A DNA stretch of 64,000 nt from Faecalicoccus pleomorphus DSM 20574 (GCF_000420345.1 NZ_ATUT01000006.1:1-64000), one strand, 5' to 3'. Shown: positions 44,325 to 53,714, numbered from the stretch's first letter. Notes: generated from the letters alone by a model not told the origin. Made by a program: numbers and translations.

Positions 44325-45602
44325 CTACTTTACAGAATTCTTTAGCAACTCAATTGCTTTTTGTTGCGCAAGATCATATTTGATATTGTCAACCGAAATC
44401 AACTGTTTAATTCGATCGATGTCCATACCATAGTTTTCTGACAGCTTTTTGTATTCAGCTTCAACATCTTCATCACTAGCTTCAATAGCTTCTGCTTTTA
44501 CGATTGCTTCCAATACCAAGCTTGTCTTAACGCTCTTTTCAGCTTCCGGCTTCATCATATTGCGGATATCTTCTTCGCTTTGACCACTGGCTTCCAGATA
44601 CTGTTTAGCCGTAAATCCAGATTGAACCATCTGGTTTTCAAAGTTACGATACATACGATCGATTTCATTGGCGATCATCACTTCCGGAATTTCTACTTCA
44701 GCATCTTCTGTGACTTTAGAAACCAAAGCATCGGTAAACTGATTTTCAGCCTGCTGTTCTTTACGCTTTGTCAGATCTTCTTTTGTGACTTCTTTGTATT
44801 TTTCCAGTGTATCCACACCTTCACGTTTTAGCTTCTGGATCAGTTCATCGTTAGCTTCCGGCAATTCTTTATATTTGATGTCATGTACAGTACATTTAAA
44901 TACTGCTTCTTTTCCGGCTAGATCTTTGGCACCATATTCTTCCGGGAAAGTTACGACAACATCTTTTTCTTCTCCGCTTTTTACGCCAACTAACTGTTCT
45001 TCAAAACCTGGAATGAATGTTCCTGAACCCAATTCCAAAGGATAGTTTTCGGCAGAACCGCCATCGAATGGAACCCCGTCAATGCTTCCGGCATAATCAA
45101 TAGTAACCTGATCGCCATTTTCAGCAGCCTGATCTTCTTCACGAAGTACCCAGTCAGCATAACGATTCTGAATACGTTTTACTTCTTCTTCGATATCTTC
45201 ATCCGTTACATTTACTTCTTCTTTGTGAATGTCTAAACCTTTATATTCTTTTAAAGTGACTTCCGGCATAACGATACAGTTAAATACCAAAGTTACTTTT
45301 TCATCATTGGCTTCTTTCACTTCTAAAGTTGGGCGGGCAACCAATTCCAATTTATTTTCTTCGATTCCTTTAGCTAAAGCTTCGTTTGCGACTTCTTCTG
45401 CAGCATATTCATAAACCATCTGTGATGGAATCTGTTTGCGAATCAAAGCTTCCGGAACATGTCCTTTACGGAATCCTTTTAAGTTCACTTGTTTTTTCAG
45501 GTTGTTGAAAACTTTCTTCTGTGCTTTTGTCCAGATGTCACCATCCACTTCTACTTCCAGCACACCATTTGCATGTTCGTTCAATGTCCATTTTGTAATC
45601 AT
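44325..45602 (-). CDS. tig: Trigger factor
   Basis: The 425-residue ribosome-bound chaperone and peptidyl-prolyl isomerase has the ribosome-binding motif VNLKGFRKGHVPEALIRK (about residues 38-55). The FKBP-like domain has NGDQVTIDYAGSIDGVPFDGG (about 165-240). A helical C-terminal chaperone domain follows. Its ATG overlaps the stop of the DUF3196-type gene by four bases, so the two are coupled, and a terminator separates it from lon. Confidence 0.96.
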   Translation of the reverse strand: MITKWTLNEHANGVLEVEVDGDIWTKAQKKVFNNLKKQVNLKGFRKGHVPEALIRKQIPSQMVYEYAAEEVANEALAKGIEENKLELVARPTLEVKEANDEKVTLVFNCIVMPEVTLKEYKGLDIHKEEVNVTDEDIEEEVKRIQNRYADWVLREEDQAAENGDQVTIDYAGSIDGVPFDGGSAENYPLELGSGTFIPGFEEQLVGVKSGEEKDVVVTFPEEYGAKDLAGKEAVFKCTVHDIKYKELPEANDELIQKLKREGVDTLEKYKEVTKEDLTKRKEQQAENQFTDALVSKVTEDAEVEIPEVMIANEIDRMYRNFENQMVQSGFTAKQYLEASGQSEEDIRNMMKPEAEKSVKTSLVLEAIVKAEAIEASDEDVEAEYKKLSENYGMDIDRIKQLISVDNIKYDLAQQKAIELLKNSVK

Positions 45603-46324
45603 TTGAATTCTCCTCTTCTTTCAATCCATAAGATCGTGTCTTGAACTTTTGTCAAATCTTTCTTTTCTGTAAAATCTTCCAATTCATCATCACGCATCAA
45701 AGCCGCATAAACTAAACGAACAATGGCTTTGGCAATCGGCAAAGCTTCTTCTTCACTTAGATCAAAAGGCCGCCTGATAAGGATCTCCTGATGAAGCAAA
45801 GTCATACAGAAATTTAGAAAAGCGGGATCGTCATTTGAAAACCAGGCATCCAATATGGCCCGTACCTCTAATACGACCGGATCAATTTCTTCTAAAAGAA
45901 TCGAACTGGGAATAAAGGTAATGTCCAATCCATTTTTTTCTATTTTGAAAGGTGTATCAATTTTTTGTTCCATCAAATATTCAATCAATTCACCTTTGCT
46001 TTCATCGAGAAGTTCAGCATTCAATAGATCTTGCACTTCCCTGGTATATTGCCGTAAGTTTAGATCCTTCATAAAAGGAATGACCTGCTCCTGTTTGGAA
46101 GGATCTTCATAGATCCATGAAAGGATCGTATCCATCCCTAAAGTATGTTCTTTTCGGATATGCGGTAAGCACTCCTGCTGATACGATTCCAGGATGGCCA
46201 GACAATCCTGCGGCACATACGGAAGTGATATCTCCTGATGAATTAAATCGTACGCTTCCTGATACGCTTTTCCATCGATCTTCTTTTGTATTTCGGCAAT
46301 CAAAGACTGATAATAGGAATTCAT
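45599..46324 (-). CDS. DUF3196-like helical protein
   Basis: The 241-residue acidic soluble protein is predicted largely helical. The opening YYQSLIAEIQKKIDGKAYQEAYDLIHQEISLPYVP looks like a tetratricopeptide-style helical pair and suggests DUF3196. Function is unknown. It is coupled to trigger factor (ATGA overlap), so a role in folding or translation is plausible, but only from context. A GTTTAC/GTAAAC dyad lies in its promoter region. Confidence 0.6.
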   Translation of the reverse strand: MNSYYQSLIAEIQKKIDGKAYQEAYDLIHQEISLPYVPQDCLAILESYQQECLPHIRKEHTLGMDTILSWIYEDPSKQEQVIPFMKDLNLRQYTREVQDLLNAELLDESKGELIEYLMEQKIDTPFKIEKNGLDITFIPSSILLEEIDPVVLEVRAILDAWFSNDDPAFLNFCMTLLHQEILIRRPFDLSEEEALPIAKAIVRLVYAALMRDDELEDFTEKKDLTKVQDTILWIERRGEFK

Positions 46325-46349
46325 CGTACCTCCTAGCGAAACATATAAA

Positions 46350-46368
46350 GTTTACCATAACTGTAAAC
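46350..46368. promoter_or_regulatory. Dyad in the DUF3196-tig promoter region
   Basis: GTTTAC-7 nt-GTAAAC, a perfect 6-7-6 inverted repeat, about 26-44 bases before the DUF3196-like ATG. The minus-strand TTTACA inside it could serve as -35. Regulator unknown. Confidence 0.4.
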
Positions 46369-46459
46369 AAGAATCAATGAATGCCCCTTTGCGAAAGCAA
46401 GGATTTTCAAGGTTTTTATAGCCGATCCATGCTATACTGTTAAAAAGGAAAGGAGAGTT

Positions 46460-47479
46460 ATGAAATACAGATACGGTATTCCCTTACTTCTTGGTATTTT
46501 GGCCTGTCTTTGCCCCCTGCAAATCTATGCCGATGATACCTTGGTCATTGATGATTATATCAACGACCATGCCAATATCGTAGATGAAAATACGGAAGAA
46601 AATTTAAATAAGCTTGGATACCAGTTGGAACAAGAAACCGGTGCACAGGTTGTCTTTATCACAGAAGATACCCTGCATGATCAAGATATACGGCAGGTTG
46701 CCTATCAAACATTTAAAAAGTATCAGCTGGGTGACAAGGATAAAGATAATGGCATTTTGTTTATCGTAAGCATCGAAGATAAGCTTCGCTATATGGAAGT
46801 AGGTCGTGGCTTGGAAGATGTGATCACCGATATCAAAAGTCAGCATCTGCAAACAGATTATCTGGTTCCTTACTTTCAAAAGGAAGACTATTCGACCGGC
46901 ATTAAAGAGCTTTATACTCAAACTGTTCAACTCATCGAGGATCATCAAACCGGAACACCGGTTGAAGAAACCGAAGAGGAAGATGGTATCGAATGGATCA
47001 TGCTGCTGCCGATCTTTGCGATCTTACTAGGTGCCATCTATTTATCAACACAAAGAAAGACAAGATCAGGCTCTACCTTATATATGGTTCCCGGGCAGAA
47101 AACGACCTTAAACATCAAAGGTTATGATTTTGAAGCCGAAAGCATTCTGGTATCCAGTCAGGATCCTAGTGTTGTCAGTGTACAACCTAACGGTGAAATT
47201 CAAGCTCATAAAACCGGAAAAACAAAGATTTTTCTTCAAAAGCCCGGTTCTCTACAAAAAGATTATGTATTGATCATCGTTTCCCGTAAAGATCATTCTT
47301 CTCGAAACAATGAAGATGAGCTTTTAGAAGCCCTGCTTTGGGGCAGTATCTTATCCGGTTCCAGACGAAGACATTATGGAGGCGGCTTTGGTAACGGCTT
47401 GGGATCCGGTGGCTTTGGCGGATTCTCCGGAGGCGGTGGTGGTTCAAGCCGTGGCGGTGGAGCCGGCGGAAGCTGGTAA
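46460..47479 (+). CDS. Secreted TPM-domain protein with Big_2-like domain and Gly-rich tail
   Basis: The 339-residue protein has a signal peptide (cleavage after about residue 24, QIYADD), then a TPM/DUF477 domain (about 30-160) with VIDDYINDHANIVDENTEENLNKL. A membrane helix lies at about 177-195. A bacterial Ig-like group 2 type segment (VPGQKTTLNIKGY, SSQDPSVVSVQPNGEIQAHKTGKT; about 205-275) and a Gly/Ser-rich tail follow. TPM proteins usually pair with LemA, as here (20-base gap). Function is unclear, perhaps photosystem-unrelated phosphatase or membrane organisation. An extended -10 (TGCTATACT) and AGGAGAG precede the start. Confidence 0.85.
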   Translation: MKYRYGIPLLLGILACLCPLQIYADDTLVIDDYINDHANIVDENTEENLNKLGYQLEQETGAQVVFITEDTLHDQDIRQVAYQTFKKYQLGDKDKDNGILFIVSIEDKLRYMEVGRGLEDVITDIKSQHLQTDYLVPYFQKEDYSTGIKELYTQTVQLIEDHQTGTPVEETEEEDGIEWIMLLPIFAILLGAIYLSTQRKTRSGSTLYMVPGQKTTLNIKGYDFEAESILVSSQDPSVVSVQPNGEIQAHKTGKTKIFLQKPGSLQKDYVLIIVSRKDHSSRNNEDELLEALLWGSILSGSRRRHYGGGFGNGLGSGGFGGFSGGGGGSSRGGGAGGSW

Positions 47480-47499
47480 AAAATAGAAATGAGGTTATC

Positions 47500-48123
47500 A
47501 TGAATACAAAGAAAAAAATCCCCGGATGGGGCATCGTACTAATCGTAATTGGTGTGGTTGTCGTACTGGCCGGTGCTTTATTGATCGGACCTTACAACAA
47601 TATGGTGACACTAGAAGAAAATGTGACGACCAGGCAGGCAAACATTCAAAGCTCCCTACAATCTCGTTTGGATAAGATCAACGAGCTGATGCCAAGTGTA
47701 CAAGGTGCCATGGATCATGAAAGTGAAGTCTATCAGGAGATTGCCGCGCTACGCAGCGGAACAAAGGGTATTTCCGTAGATAAAGACGGAAATATGACCA
47801 TCGATTCCAGTGCTTCGACATCCGATCTGGAAAGTGCAGATGCCGCCAGTTCACAAATCATTCGTGACATTCACATTGCCATGGAAGCCTATCCAGAACT
47901 TGGAAGTACACAACTCATGTCCGATTTTATGACCAGTGTAGAAGGTATTGAAAATCGATTAAGTGTAGCTCGTGAAGAATACAACGAAGCGGTTCAAGAG
48001 TACAATACAACAATTCGAAAATTCCCAAATAATATCATTTCCGGCATGATGGGCTTTAATACGATGGATAAATATCAGGCATCCCAAGAGGCACAAAGCG
48101 CACCGGAAGTCAATTTTGATTAA
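47500..48123 (+). CDS. lemA: LemA family protein
   Basis: The 207-residue protein has an N-terminal membrane helix (GWGIVLIVIGVVVVLAGALLIGPYNNMVTLEENVTTRQANIQ) and a long helical domain ending in YNTTIRKFPNNIISGMMGF, the LemA signature. The helix anchors it with the helical bundle on one side of the membrane. LemA and TPM proteins commonly form an operon of unknown physiological role. Confidence 0.92.
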   Translation: MNTKKKIPGWGIVLIVIGVVVVLAGALLIGPYNNMVTLEENVTTRQANIQSSLQSRLDKINELMPSVQGAMDHESEVYQEIAALRSGTKGISVDKDGNMTIDSSASTSDLESADAASSQIIRDIHIAMEAYPELGSTQLMSDFMTSVEGIENRLSVAREEYNEAVQEYNTTIRKFPNNIISGMMGFNTMDKYQASQEAQSAPEVNFD

Positions 48124-48125
48124 AG

Positions 48126-48161
48126 AAAAGGCTGCTTATCTTGCACAAGCAGTCTTTTCTT
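48126..48161 (+). terminator. Terminator of the TPM-lemA operon
   Basis: AAAAGGCTGCTT / AAGCAGTCTTTT with one G-T pair and a T-rich tail. Confidence 0.8.
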
Positions 48162-48206
48162 CACTCTAGATCTTAGATTCAATTATATGCAAACACAGTC
48201 TTCTTT

Positions 48207-49967
48207 TTATGCTTTCCATGCTTTTGCCATATTCTCTTCAACTATAAAGAAAGGGACCGGTCCACAATTCAACAAGATTGTATGAAACTCTTTTTCATTA
48301 TAATCGGACTTTAACGTATTTTTAGCTCTTTCTTTTAAATCCATGATTTGTTCATAGCCCGTATAATATGGTTCAAAGGCACAAGGTGTATATAACAGCT
48401 GTTTGTATTGTTTCTCATCGATCGTAATGCCATAGTTTTCTTCAATCTCTTTTTGACATTTTTCCTGATCCCAATTGTAATAATGAATTCCAATATCAGC
48501 CAAGACCAATGCATCATAAATCACCAACATATATTCACTATAAGCTTTTAATTGTTTTGGTTTGATGCCTTTTAAATAGCGCAGGCTGTAGTGCTGTGCA
48601 TACGTCGCATAGCCTTCCTGATAAGCACTGCTGGCCAGGATAGACCAACGAAGTGGTTCACTGATATGTTCCTGTGCGTAGTTATATTGATACATATGTC
48701 CCGGCATACCTTCATGAGCAACCGTCATATATGTATCAATGGCTTTCATATTGTTGTTATTGGGATTGACACGCAGCTGTCCTTTTAGATCCCCATCAAT
48801 CTCCGGAATTTGAAAATAAGCAGCCACTCCATTATCGCTGGCAACATCTTCTTCCATATCTTTGATTTCATACTCTAATGATTCCACCTTTGGAAAATCA
48901 TCAAACATCTGATCTTGAATATCATCTAACATCTGCTCATAGCTTGTATAATTTGTAGATGTAAAAAGAAAACTCATGTCTGAATCGGCATTTTCAATAA
49001 ATGTCTGCAAATGCTCTTTACAAGCCGTATCCATCAAATCTTCCACTTCGATCACTTCCATATCAGAGCCTGTATTATTCTTCATCAACAGTGAATAATA
49101 TTCTTTTCCAACATCAAAGGAAGCAAGACCATTTGGATGATTATTACCATTTTGTTTGAGATCCGACATCGCCGTTTTGATCAATTGATATGCCTGTAAA
49201 TAAGAATCGGAGAATGCCTGTTCCAGCTCTTGTTTATAAGCTTTTGTTTGATCACTATCCAAATCCAATGCATCAACTTGATCCTGTAATCCTTTTAAAA
49301 CCGAACTCTCTAAGCCCTTATCCAAAATCTTTTCACAATACGATAAGATCGAATCAAAATCCAAACACAGATATCCCTTTTCATTTTGAGTGTATGTATA
49401 ATCTATAGCACTTTGCGTATAATCATCCACATCCTGTATCATCAAAATCAAATCTTTTAATTCTTGTTCACTATCAAAAGTCCAGTCCGCAAAGATAGTA
49501 GGAAACGATACATGAATCCCGGTCATCGGTGAAAATGCCGAAGCAATATAGTCAAATTTAGGATCACTAAGTTCTTTTGAACATTCCATATTATAAGTAA
49601 AGATATCATAGGTATCTTGTTGTTGATCGGTTAACTGTTCATAATCAAATGCCTGTAGCTGATCAAGCGTTTTCTGAATCTCTTTTCGATCTTCCTCCAT
49701 ACTGACGGCATCCATACGACCAAATGTCTTTTCTACGCTTGCACTATCAATATCATAGGTCTCCGGATCTTTTAAATACGAATGAAGTGTATAATAATCT
49801 GATTCCAGTGTTTCCACCAACTGATCTTTAAGAAAGTCATTAAATTCTTCCTGATATTCCGTCAATTCTTCTTCCGGTTCTTCTTTATAAGCTGTCTTAT
49901 TTGATGATGAACAACCACTCAACAACACGACAAAACAAAGTAATAAAACTCCAATCTTTTTTGGCAT
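48207..49967 (-). CDS. DUF885 family lipoprotein, putative metallopeptidase
   Basis: The 586-residue protein has a lipoprotein signal (MPKKIGVLLLCFVVLLSGC, lipidated Cys about 20). A long, acidic, helical body leads to the zinc site HEGMPGHMYQYNYA near residue 419 and EGYATYAQHY near 452. DUF885 proteins are thought to be gluzincin-like peptidases with the metal His residues in HExxGH-like form. The substrate is unknown. It is on the outer face of the membrane. Monocistronic. Confidence 0.85.
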   Translation of the reverse strand: MPKKIGVLLLCFVVLLSGCSSSNKTAYKEEPEEELTEYQEEFNDFLKDQLVETLESDYYTLHSYLKDPETYDIDSASVEKTFGRMDAVSMEEDRKEIQKTLDQLQAFDYEQLTDQQQDTYDIFTYNMECSKELSDPKFDYIASAFSPMTGIHVSFPTIFADWTFDSEQELKDLILMIQDVDDYTQSAIDYTYTQNEKGYLCLDFDSILSYCEKILDKGLESSVLKGLQDQVDALDLDSDQTKAYKQELEQAFSDSYLQAYQLIKTAMSDLKQNGNNHPNGLASFDVGKEYYSLLMKNNTGSDMEVIEVEDLMDTACKEHLQTFIENADSDMSFLFTSTNYTSYEQMLDDIQDQMFDDFPKVESLEYEIKDMEEDVASDNGVAAYFQIPEIDGDLKGQLRVNPNNNNMKAIDTYMTVAHEGMPGHMYQYNYAQEHISEPLRWSILASSAYQEGYATYAQHYSLRYLKGIKPKQLKAYSEYMLVIYDALVLADIGIHYYNWDQEKCQKEIEENYGITIDEKQYKQLLYTPCAFEPYYTGYEQIMDLKERAKNTLKSDYNEKEFHTILLNCGPVPFFIVEENMAKAWKA

Positions 49968-50030
49968 ATTTTTATTATCCTTTCTGATTCAAGTGTATCA
50001 GAAATCCTATGACTTCTCTACAATGTATAA

Positions 50031-50067
50031 GAAAAGCCTGGCCAAATCACAACAATTCAGCCAGGCT
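50031..50067 (-). terminator. Terminator of the sugar nucleotidyltransferase gene
   Basis: AGCCTGGC / GCCAGGCT with a 16-base loop and TTTTCTT after it on the minus strand. Confidence 0.75.
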
Positions 50068-50080
50068 ATTATTTAAATTA

Positions 50081-51034
50081 TTATAGATCAGAATATAAAT
50101 CAGTGGAGTACACGCCTTCTTCAATCAGCTTCTTAAAGCTTTTGACCACTTCTGGTTTATCTTCTTTATACGTGACTCCAAACCATTTATCATGGGTTTC
50201 CAAAACTTTTACCGTACATTTGTTTTCTCTGAGTAAGCTTCCAATTAAAGTCGGAAGTAAGTATTCTGCTTTTAACGGATTATTGATGACATCTTCTTTA
50301 AAGAAAGTGATAAAGTGTTTTTCTAAAACATCTAAAAAAGCAGGATCTTGTCCAACTTTTGCCGGAAAGCCCCAGAAGTTCATCGACACATAGGAATTGA
50401 TATCAAGTTCTGTATCATTGGTTTTTGTTTTGAGTACACCATCTTCCACTACTTTTACGATGTTTGATGTCTCCACAACATCCATCACATGAGTATGTCC
50501 CTCTTCGACTTTACAGACACCACGTGTGACTCCACCATTATCGGATAAGGTATTTTTTAAGATAAAGCCGGCCATCGCATAGGCTGTATCTTCATGATCT
50601 ATAATTAACCAGTCATGTAGTTTCTGAAAGGCTTCTTTTCCATAATAGTCATCGGCATTGATCACCGCAAATGGCTCATGGATCAGTTCCTTAGCTGCCA
50701 AGACAGCCTGCCCGGTTCCCCAAGGCTTGGTTCTTTCGTTTGGAAAAGTAAAACCTTCCGGAATATCGTGAATATCCTGAAAGACATAGCCAATTTCTAC
50801 ATGCATCTTTTGGGCAATGGTTTCTACACGATTGCCGATTCTTTCTTTAAAGTCTTCTTCAATATCTTTTCGAATGACAAAGATGATCTTATTAAAACCG
50901 GCCTGTATCGCATCATGAATAGAATAATCCATGATGATCTCATCGTTGAATCCTACCGGTTCTAATTGTTTGATACCGCCGCCAAATCGACTTCCGATGC
51001 CGGCTGCCATGATCAATAATGTTGTGTTTCTCAT
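50081..51034 (-). CDS. Sugar-phosphate nucleotidyltransferase family protein
   Basis: The 317-residue protein has the nucleotide-binding start LLIMAAGIGSRFGGGIKQLEP, then PWGTGQAVLAAKELI and FAVINADDYYG. This matches NTP-transferase enzymes of the GalU/RmlA group, which make activated sugars from sugar 1-phosphate and UTP or dTTP. Its closeness to the polysaccharide genes suggests supply of a sugar donor, but it sits beyond the regulators and IS. The substrate is not assigned. AAGGAAT precedes the ATG. Confidence 0.85.
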   Translation of the reverse strand: MRNTTLLIMAAGIGSRFGGGIKQLEPVGFNDEIIMDYSIHDAIQAGFNKIIFVIRKDIEEDFKERIGNRVETIAQKMHVEIGYVFQDIHDIPEGFTFPNERTKPWGTGQAVLAAKELIHEPFAVINADDYYGKEAFQKLHDWLIIDHEDTAYAMAGFILKNTLSDNGGVTRGVCKVEEGHTHVMDVVETSNIVKVVEDGVLKTKTNDTELDINSYVSMNFWGFPAKVGQDPAFLDVLEKHFITFFKEDVINNPLKAEYLLPTLIGSLLRENKCTVKVLETHDKWFGVTYKEDKPEVVKSFKKLIEEGVYSTDLYSDL

Positions 51035-51125
51035 AATTTGATTCCTTTCAACTGCATAAAAAAAGAATATTTTTCAACCTCATTAAGAGTATATCGAAAC
51101 ATCCATCAAAACGCAAAAATGATTT

Positions 51126-51599
51126 CTACTTTTTCGTTACACTAAAACTCCAGTAATAGCCACGCTTCTGCATACGTCGAATATATTTTTCTTCAATAGG
51201 TGAAGTTCCGACCATCTTAGAAATACGGGAAGCATATACAATCAGTGATTCTCTTGTGACTTCATGATGATACATCCGTAATAGATCCAATAGTTCGATA
51301 TCCGAGATCACTTCTTTTTGATTTGCTACCAGCATCTGTAGAATCAAGAATTCATGTTCATGCACATTTAATAACTTCTTATCTTTATACGCCAGTTTCT
51401 TTTCAAAATCGATCTTGATATCCCCTGATCGTATCGTCTTATTTTCAAAGGCTTTAAAGTTTTCAAAATGATCTTCATTGGAACTTGTTCTTTTTTCTTC
51501 TCTGTCTTTAACCAGTTTCTGTAGTTCTGTCATACTGATATGATTTTCCATACAGAAATTTCCAAGCAAATTGATCTTATTATCCATTGTCTTACTCAT
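51126..51599 (-). CDS. OmpR/PhoB-type winged-helix DNA-binding protein without receiver domain
   Basis: The 157-residue protein has a variable N-terminal half (helical, ELQKLVKDREEKRTSSNE) and a C-terminal winged-helix domain typical of response regulators: IKIDFEKKLAYKDKKLLNVHEHEFLILQML, ending RRMQKRGYYWSFSV. The phospho-receiver domain is absent. It could bind DNA constitutively or need the adjacent HTH protein. AGGAGATGG precedes the chosen ATG, and the upstream HTH gene ends 16 bases before it. Confidence 0.75.
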   Translation of the reverse strand: MSKTMDNKINLLGNFCMENHISMTELQKLVKDREEKRTSSNEDHFENFKAFENKTIRSGDIKIDFEKKLAYKDKKLLNVHEHEFLILQMLVANQKEVISDIELLDLLRMYHHEVTRESLIVYASRISKMVGTSPIEEKYIRRMQKRGYYWSFSVTKK

Positions 51600-51615
51600 A
51601 CAATACCATCTCCTA

Positions 51616-51945
51616 TTATGATTTCTTTTCCATAGTCTTGATCTGATAGTCCTTGGAAACAATCACCGATTCCAAGTATTCGATTCGACTATCTTTTCGT
51701 TTTAATTCCGCTATCAGGCTTTTCTTATCCAAATCGTTGTATCTTGCCGCATGGATCTTTCGTTTCGCGAATTCATAGTTGTCGATTCCATTAAAGGAAG
51801 TAGGATCCTTACGATATAAAGTCACCCATTTTTCAATGGTCTTTATCGGCAGATTCAATTCTTTGGATACATCGCTGATCTTTTCTTTATCATCACAAAT
51901 ACGATGACAAACCGTCTTCTTTAAATCATTGGAATATAACTTCAT
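51616..51945 (-). CDS. Transposase-OrfA-like HTH protein, possibly domesticated
   Basis: The 109-residue protein has an IS3-OrfA-like homeodomain-type HTH (MKLYSNDLKKTVCHRICDDK, then SKELNLPIKTIEKWVTLYRKDP). A short coiled coil follows (LIAELKRKDSRIEYLESVI). No transposase OrfB lies next to it and no inverted repeats are visible around it. It is paired with the winged-helix gene 16 bases downstream. It may be a domesticated transposase fragment acting as a regulator, or simply a remnant. GGGAG precedes the ATG at 51945. Confidence 0.6.
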   Translation of the reverse strand: MKLYSNDLKKTVCHRICDDKEKISDVSKELNLPIKTIEKWVTLYRKDPTSFNGIDNYEFAKRKIHAARYNDLDKKSLIAELKRKDSRIEYLESVIVSKDYQIKTMEKKS

Positions 51946-52109
51946 ATCACTACTCCCTTCATAACGATAAAATTGACAATATAAAAAGAAGTTCGGAAAG
52001 AACTTCAAATAGATTAAATTTATATTGAGCATAAAAAACATTTATTGATTCTAAGTACTTTAATTCACATTATAATAAATGATACATCGAATCACTTATA
52101 TAAAATCAA

Positions 52110-52382
52110 CTAATCCCAAAACTTACTAGATAGAATATAATGTACTTTAAAGTTTTGATCTATACCTAACTTATTTAGCACTTCGCTCAACCATTTATAC
52201 GCTTTATCATCGTAATAATAAATAAACCATTCCGCGTTCTGATCAACAGATTTTCTAATCATTTTTAAATAAGATATATCTGCCAAACCAGCGGACCATC
52301 CAAATATAATAACTTTATTAACATCTTTAAGCTTTTCCCAGAAACATTGATTAAACGATATAATCCATTTTGTATCTCCGGC
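52110..52382 (-). pseudogene. 3' remnant of an AbiH-like phage-defence gene
   Basis: About 90 codons remain, reading ISFNQCFWEKLKDVNKVIIFGWSAGLADISYLKMIRKSV and then WFIYYYDDKAYKWLSEVLNKLG. This resembles the C-terminal part of AbiH proteins, where GHSLxExD is followed by a YxxIW-type strand. The reading frame enters directly from the left end of the IS256-family element, which supplies the first codons. The N-terminal 250 or so residues are absent on the other side of the IS, so an insertion with deletion is likely. The assignment rests on pattern only. Confidence 0.55.
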
Positions 52383-52407
52383 GGTAGTGTCAAGTATTTT
52401 TCGCAAA
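52383..52407 (+). repeat. Left terminal inverted repeat of the IS256-family element
   Basis: Starts GGTAGTGTCAAG and ends TTTTTCGCAAA; imperfect complement of the right end. Confidence 0.7.
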
Positions 52408-52436
52408 ATGGTTTGCAGGGTCTGGCATGAGTGAAG

Positions 52437-53627
52437 TCAGCCAGCAATGGAGGCATCTTCAAGGGCGGCCTCCAGGTGCTTCATGTTCATGTACTTCTTG
52501 TTGCCCCACTGGGTGCCGGCCACATGGCGCAGCCGGGCACAGACCAGCATAAGGGCGGAATTGCCGTCCGGGAAACTGCCCACCACACGGGTACGGCGGC
52601 GGATCTCCCGGTTGAGTCGTTCAATAACGTTATTGGTACGGATGCGAGTCCAGTGCTCGCTGGGAAAATCGCAGTAGGTCAGCGTCTCCTCAATGCCATC
52701 CTCTACCTTCTTGGCCGCCTCTTTCAGTTTCATGGAGCGCAGTTCTTCCACCACAGCTTTGGCCTTTTCCCGGGCTGCTTTCTTGCTTTCCTGGGCGTGG
52801 ACCGCCTTGAGCATCTTTGCCACCAGCTTCACCTTGGAGCGAGGCGTGACCGAGAATACATTGCGGTAAAAGTGGACGGTACAGCGCTGGTACTTGGCTT
52901 CGGGGAATACTTCTCCCACGGCCTCCAGCATACCAAGGCACTTGTCTCCAACAATGAGTTTCACACCGTCCAGACCTCGGCCACGCAGCCACTGGAAGAA
53001 GCTGACCCAGCTGGACTTGTCCTCCTTCATGCCCTCGGCGGCACCCAGAACCTCACGGTATCCGTCCTCATTGACCGCAATTGCCACAAGAATGGCTACG
53101 TTTTCAAATTCGCCGCCCCAGTTACGGCGCAGATAGATCCCATCCACATAGACATACGGATATCGTCCGCCTTGCAGAGGACGGTTCCGCCAATCCTCGA
53201 TGTGGACATACGCTTTCTTGTTTAACTCACTTATAGTGGAGGGAGAGACTTTGCTGCCCCAGAGGGCCTCGGTAATATCCTCCGCACGCCGAACGGATAC
53301 GCCTGCCAGGTACATCTCAATGAGGGCTTCTTCCACGCTGCTCTCCCGGCGGCGATACCGCTCAATGATGGCGGTTTCAAAGGAGATCCCCTTGAGCTTG
53401 GGCACCTTCAGGGTAACGTCCCCGGATGTAGTGGTGAGATTTCGGTTGTAGTGGCCGCTGCGATAGCCCTGACGCTGCTCATTGCGCTCGTACCGGGCCG
53501 CCTGGGTCAGCTTCTCCGCCTCGGCCTCCAGCAGTTCGTTGAGGGTTTCCTCTACGCTGCCTCGTACCAGTTCTTTGATTTGACCCTTGATTACTTCCTC
53601 GTTAAGCTGTACAATCTTTTCGGACAT
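52437..53627 (-). CDS. IS256-family transposase
   Basis: The 396-residue DDE transposase has catalytic Asp residues in YVYVDGIYLRRN and KLIVGDKCLG. The Glu lies in the C-terminal NNVIERLNREIRRRTRVVGSFP. HFYRN, also typical of the family, is present. An N-terminal zinc-finger-like/basic region binds the ends. Intact and probably active. AAAGGAG lies a short way upstream of the ATG. Confidence 0.93.
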   Translation of the reverse strand: MSEKIVQLNEEVIKGQIKELVRGSVEETLNELLEAEAEKLTQAARYERNEQRQGYRSGHYNRNLTTTSGDVTLKVPKLKGISFETAIIERYRRRESSVEEALIEMYLAGVSVRRAEDITEALWGSKVSPSTISELNKKAYVHIEDWRNRPLQGGRYPYVYVDGIYLRRNWGGEFENVAILVAIAVNEDGYREVLGAAEGMKEDKSSWVSFFQWLRGRGLDGVKLIVGDKCLGMLEAVGEVFPEAKYQRCTVHFYRNVFSVTPRSKVKLVAKMLKAVHAQESKKAAREKAKAVVEELRSMKLKEAAKKVEDGIEETLTYCDFPSEHWTRIRTNNVIERLNREIRRRTRVVGSFPDGNSALMLVCARLRHVAGTQWGNKKYMNMKHLEAALEDASIAG

Positions 53628-53714
53628 GGTTTGCTGTCTCCTTTCAGAATGGTGTGTCGTGACTTCATTCTACCAGAGGGCTGCAAACCATGTCTCTTTT
53701 TAACTACTTTTCAA

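Noticed and set aside
52431-53225. Long plus-strand open frame of 264 codons.
   Set aside because: It is antisense to the GC-rich IS256-family transposase, whose codon bias keeps the opposite strand open. The protein has no family features.
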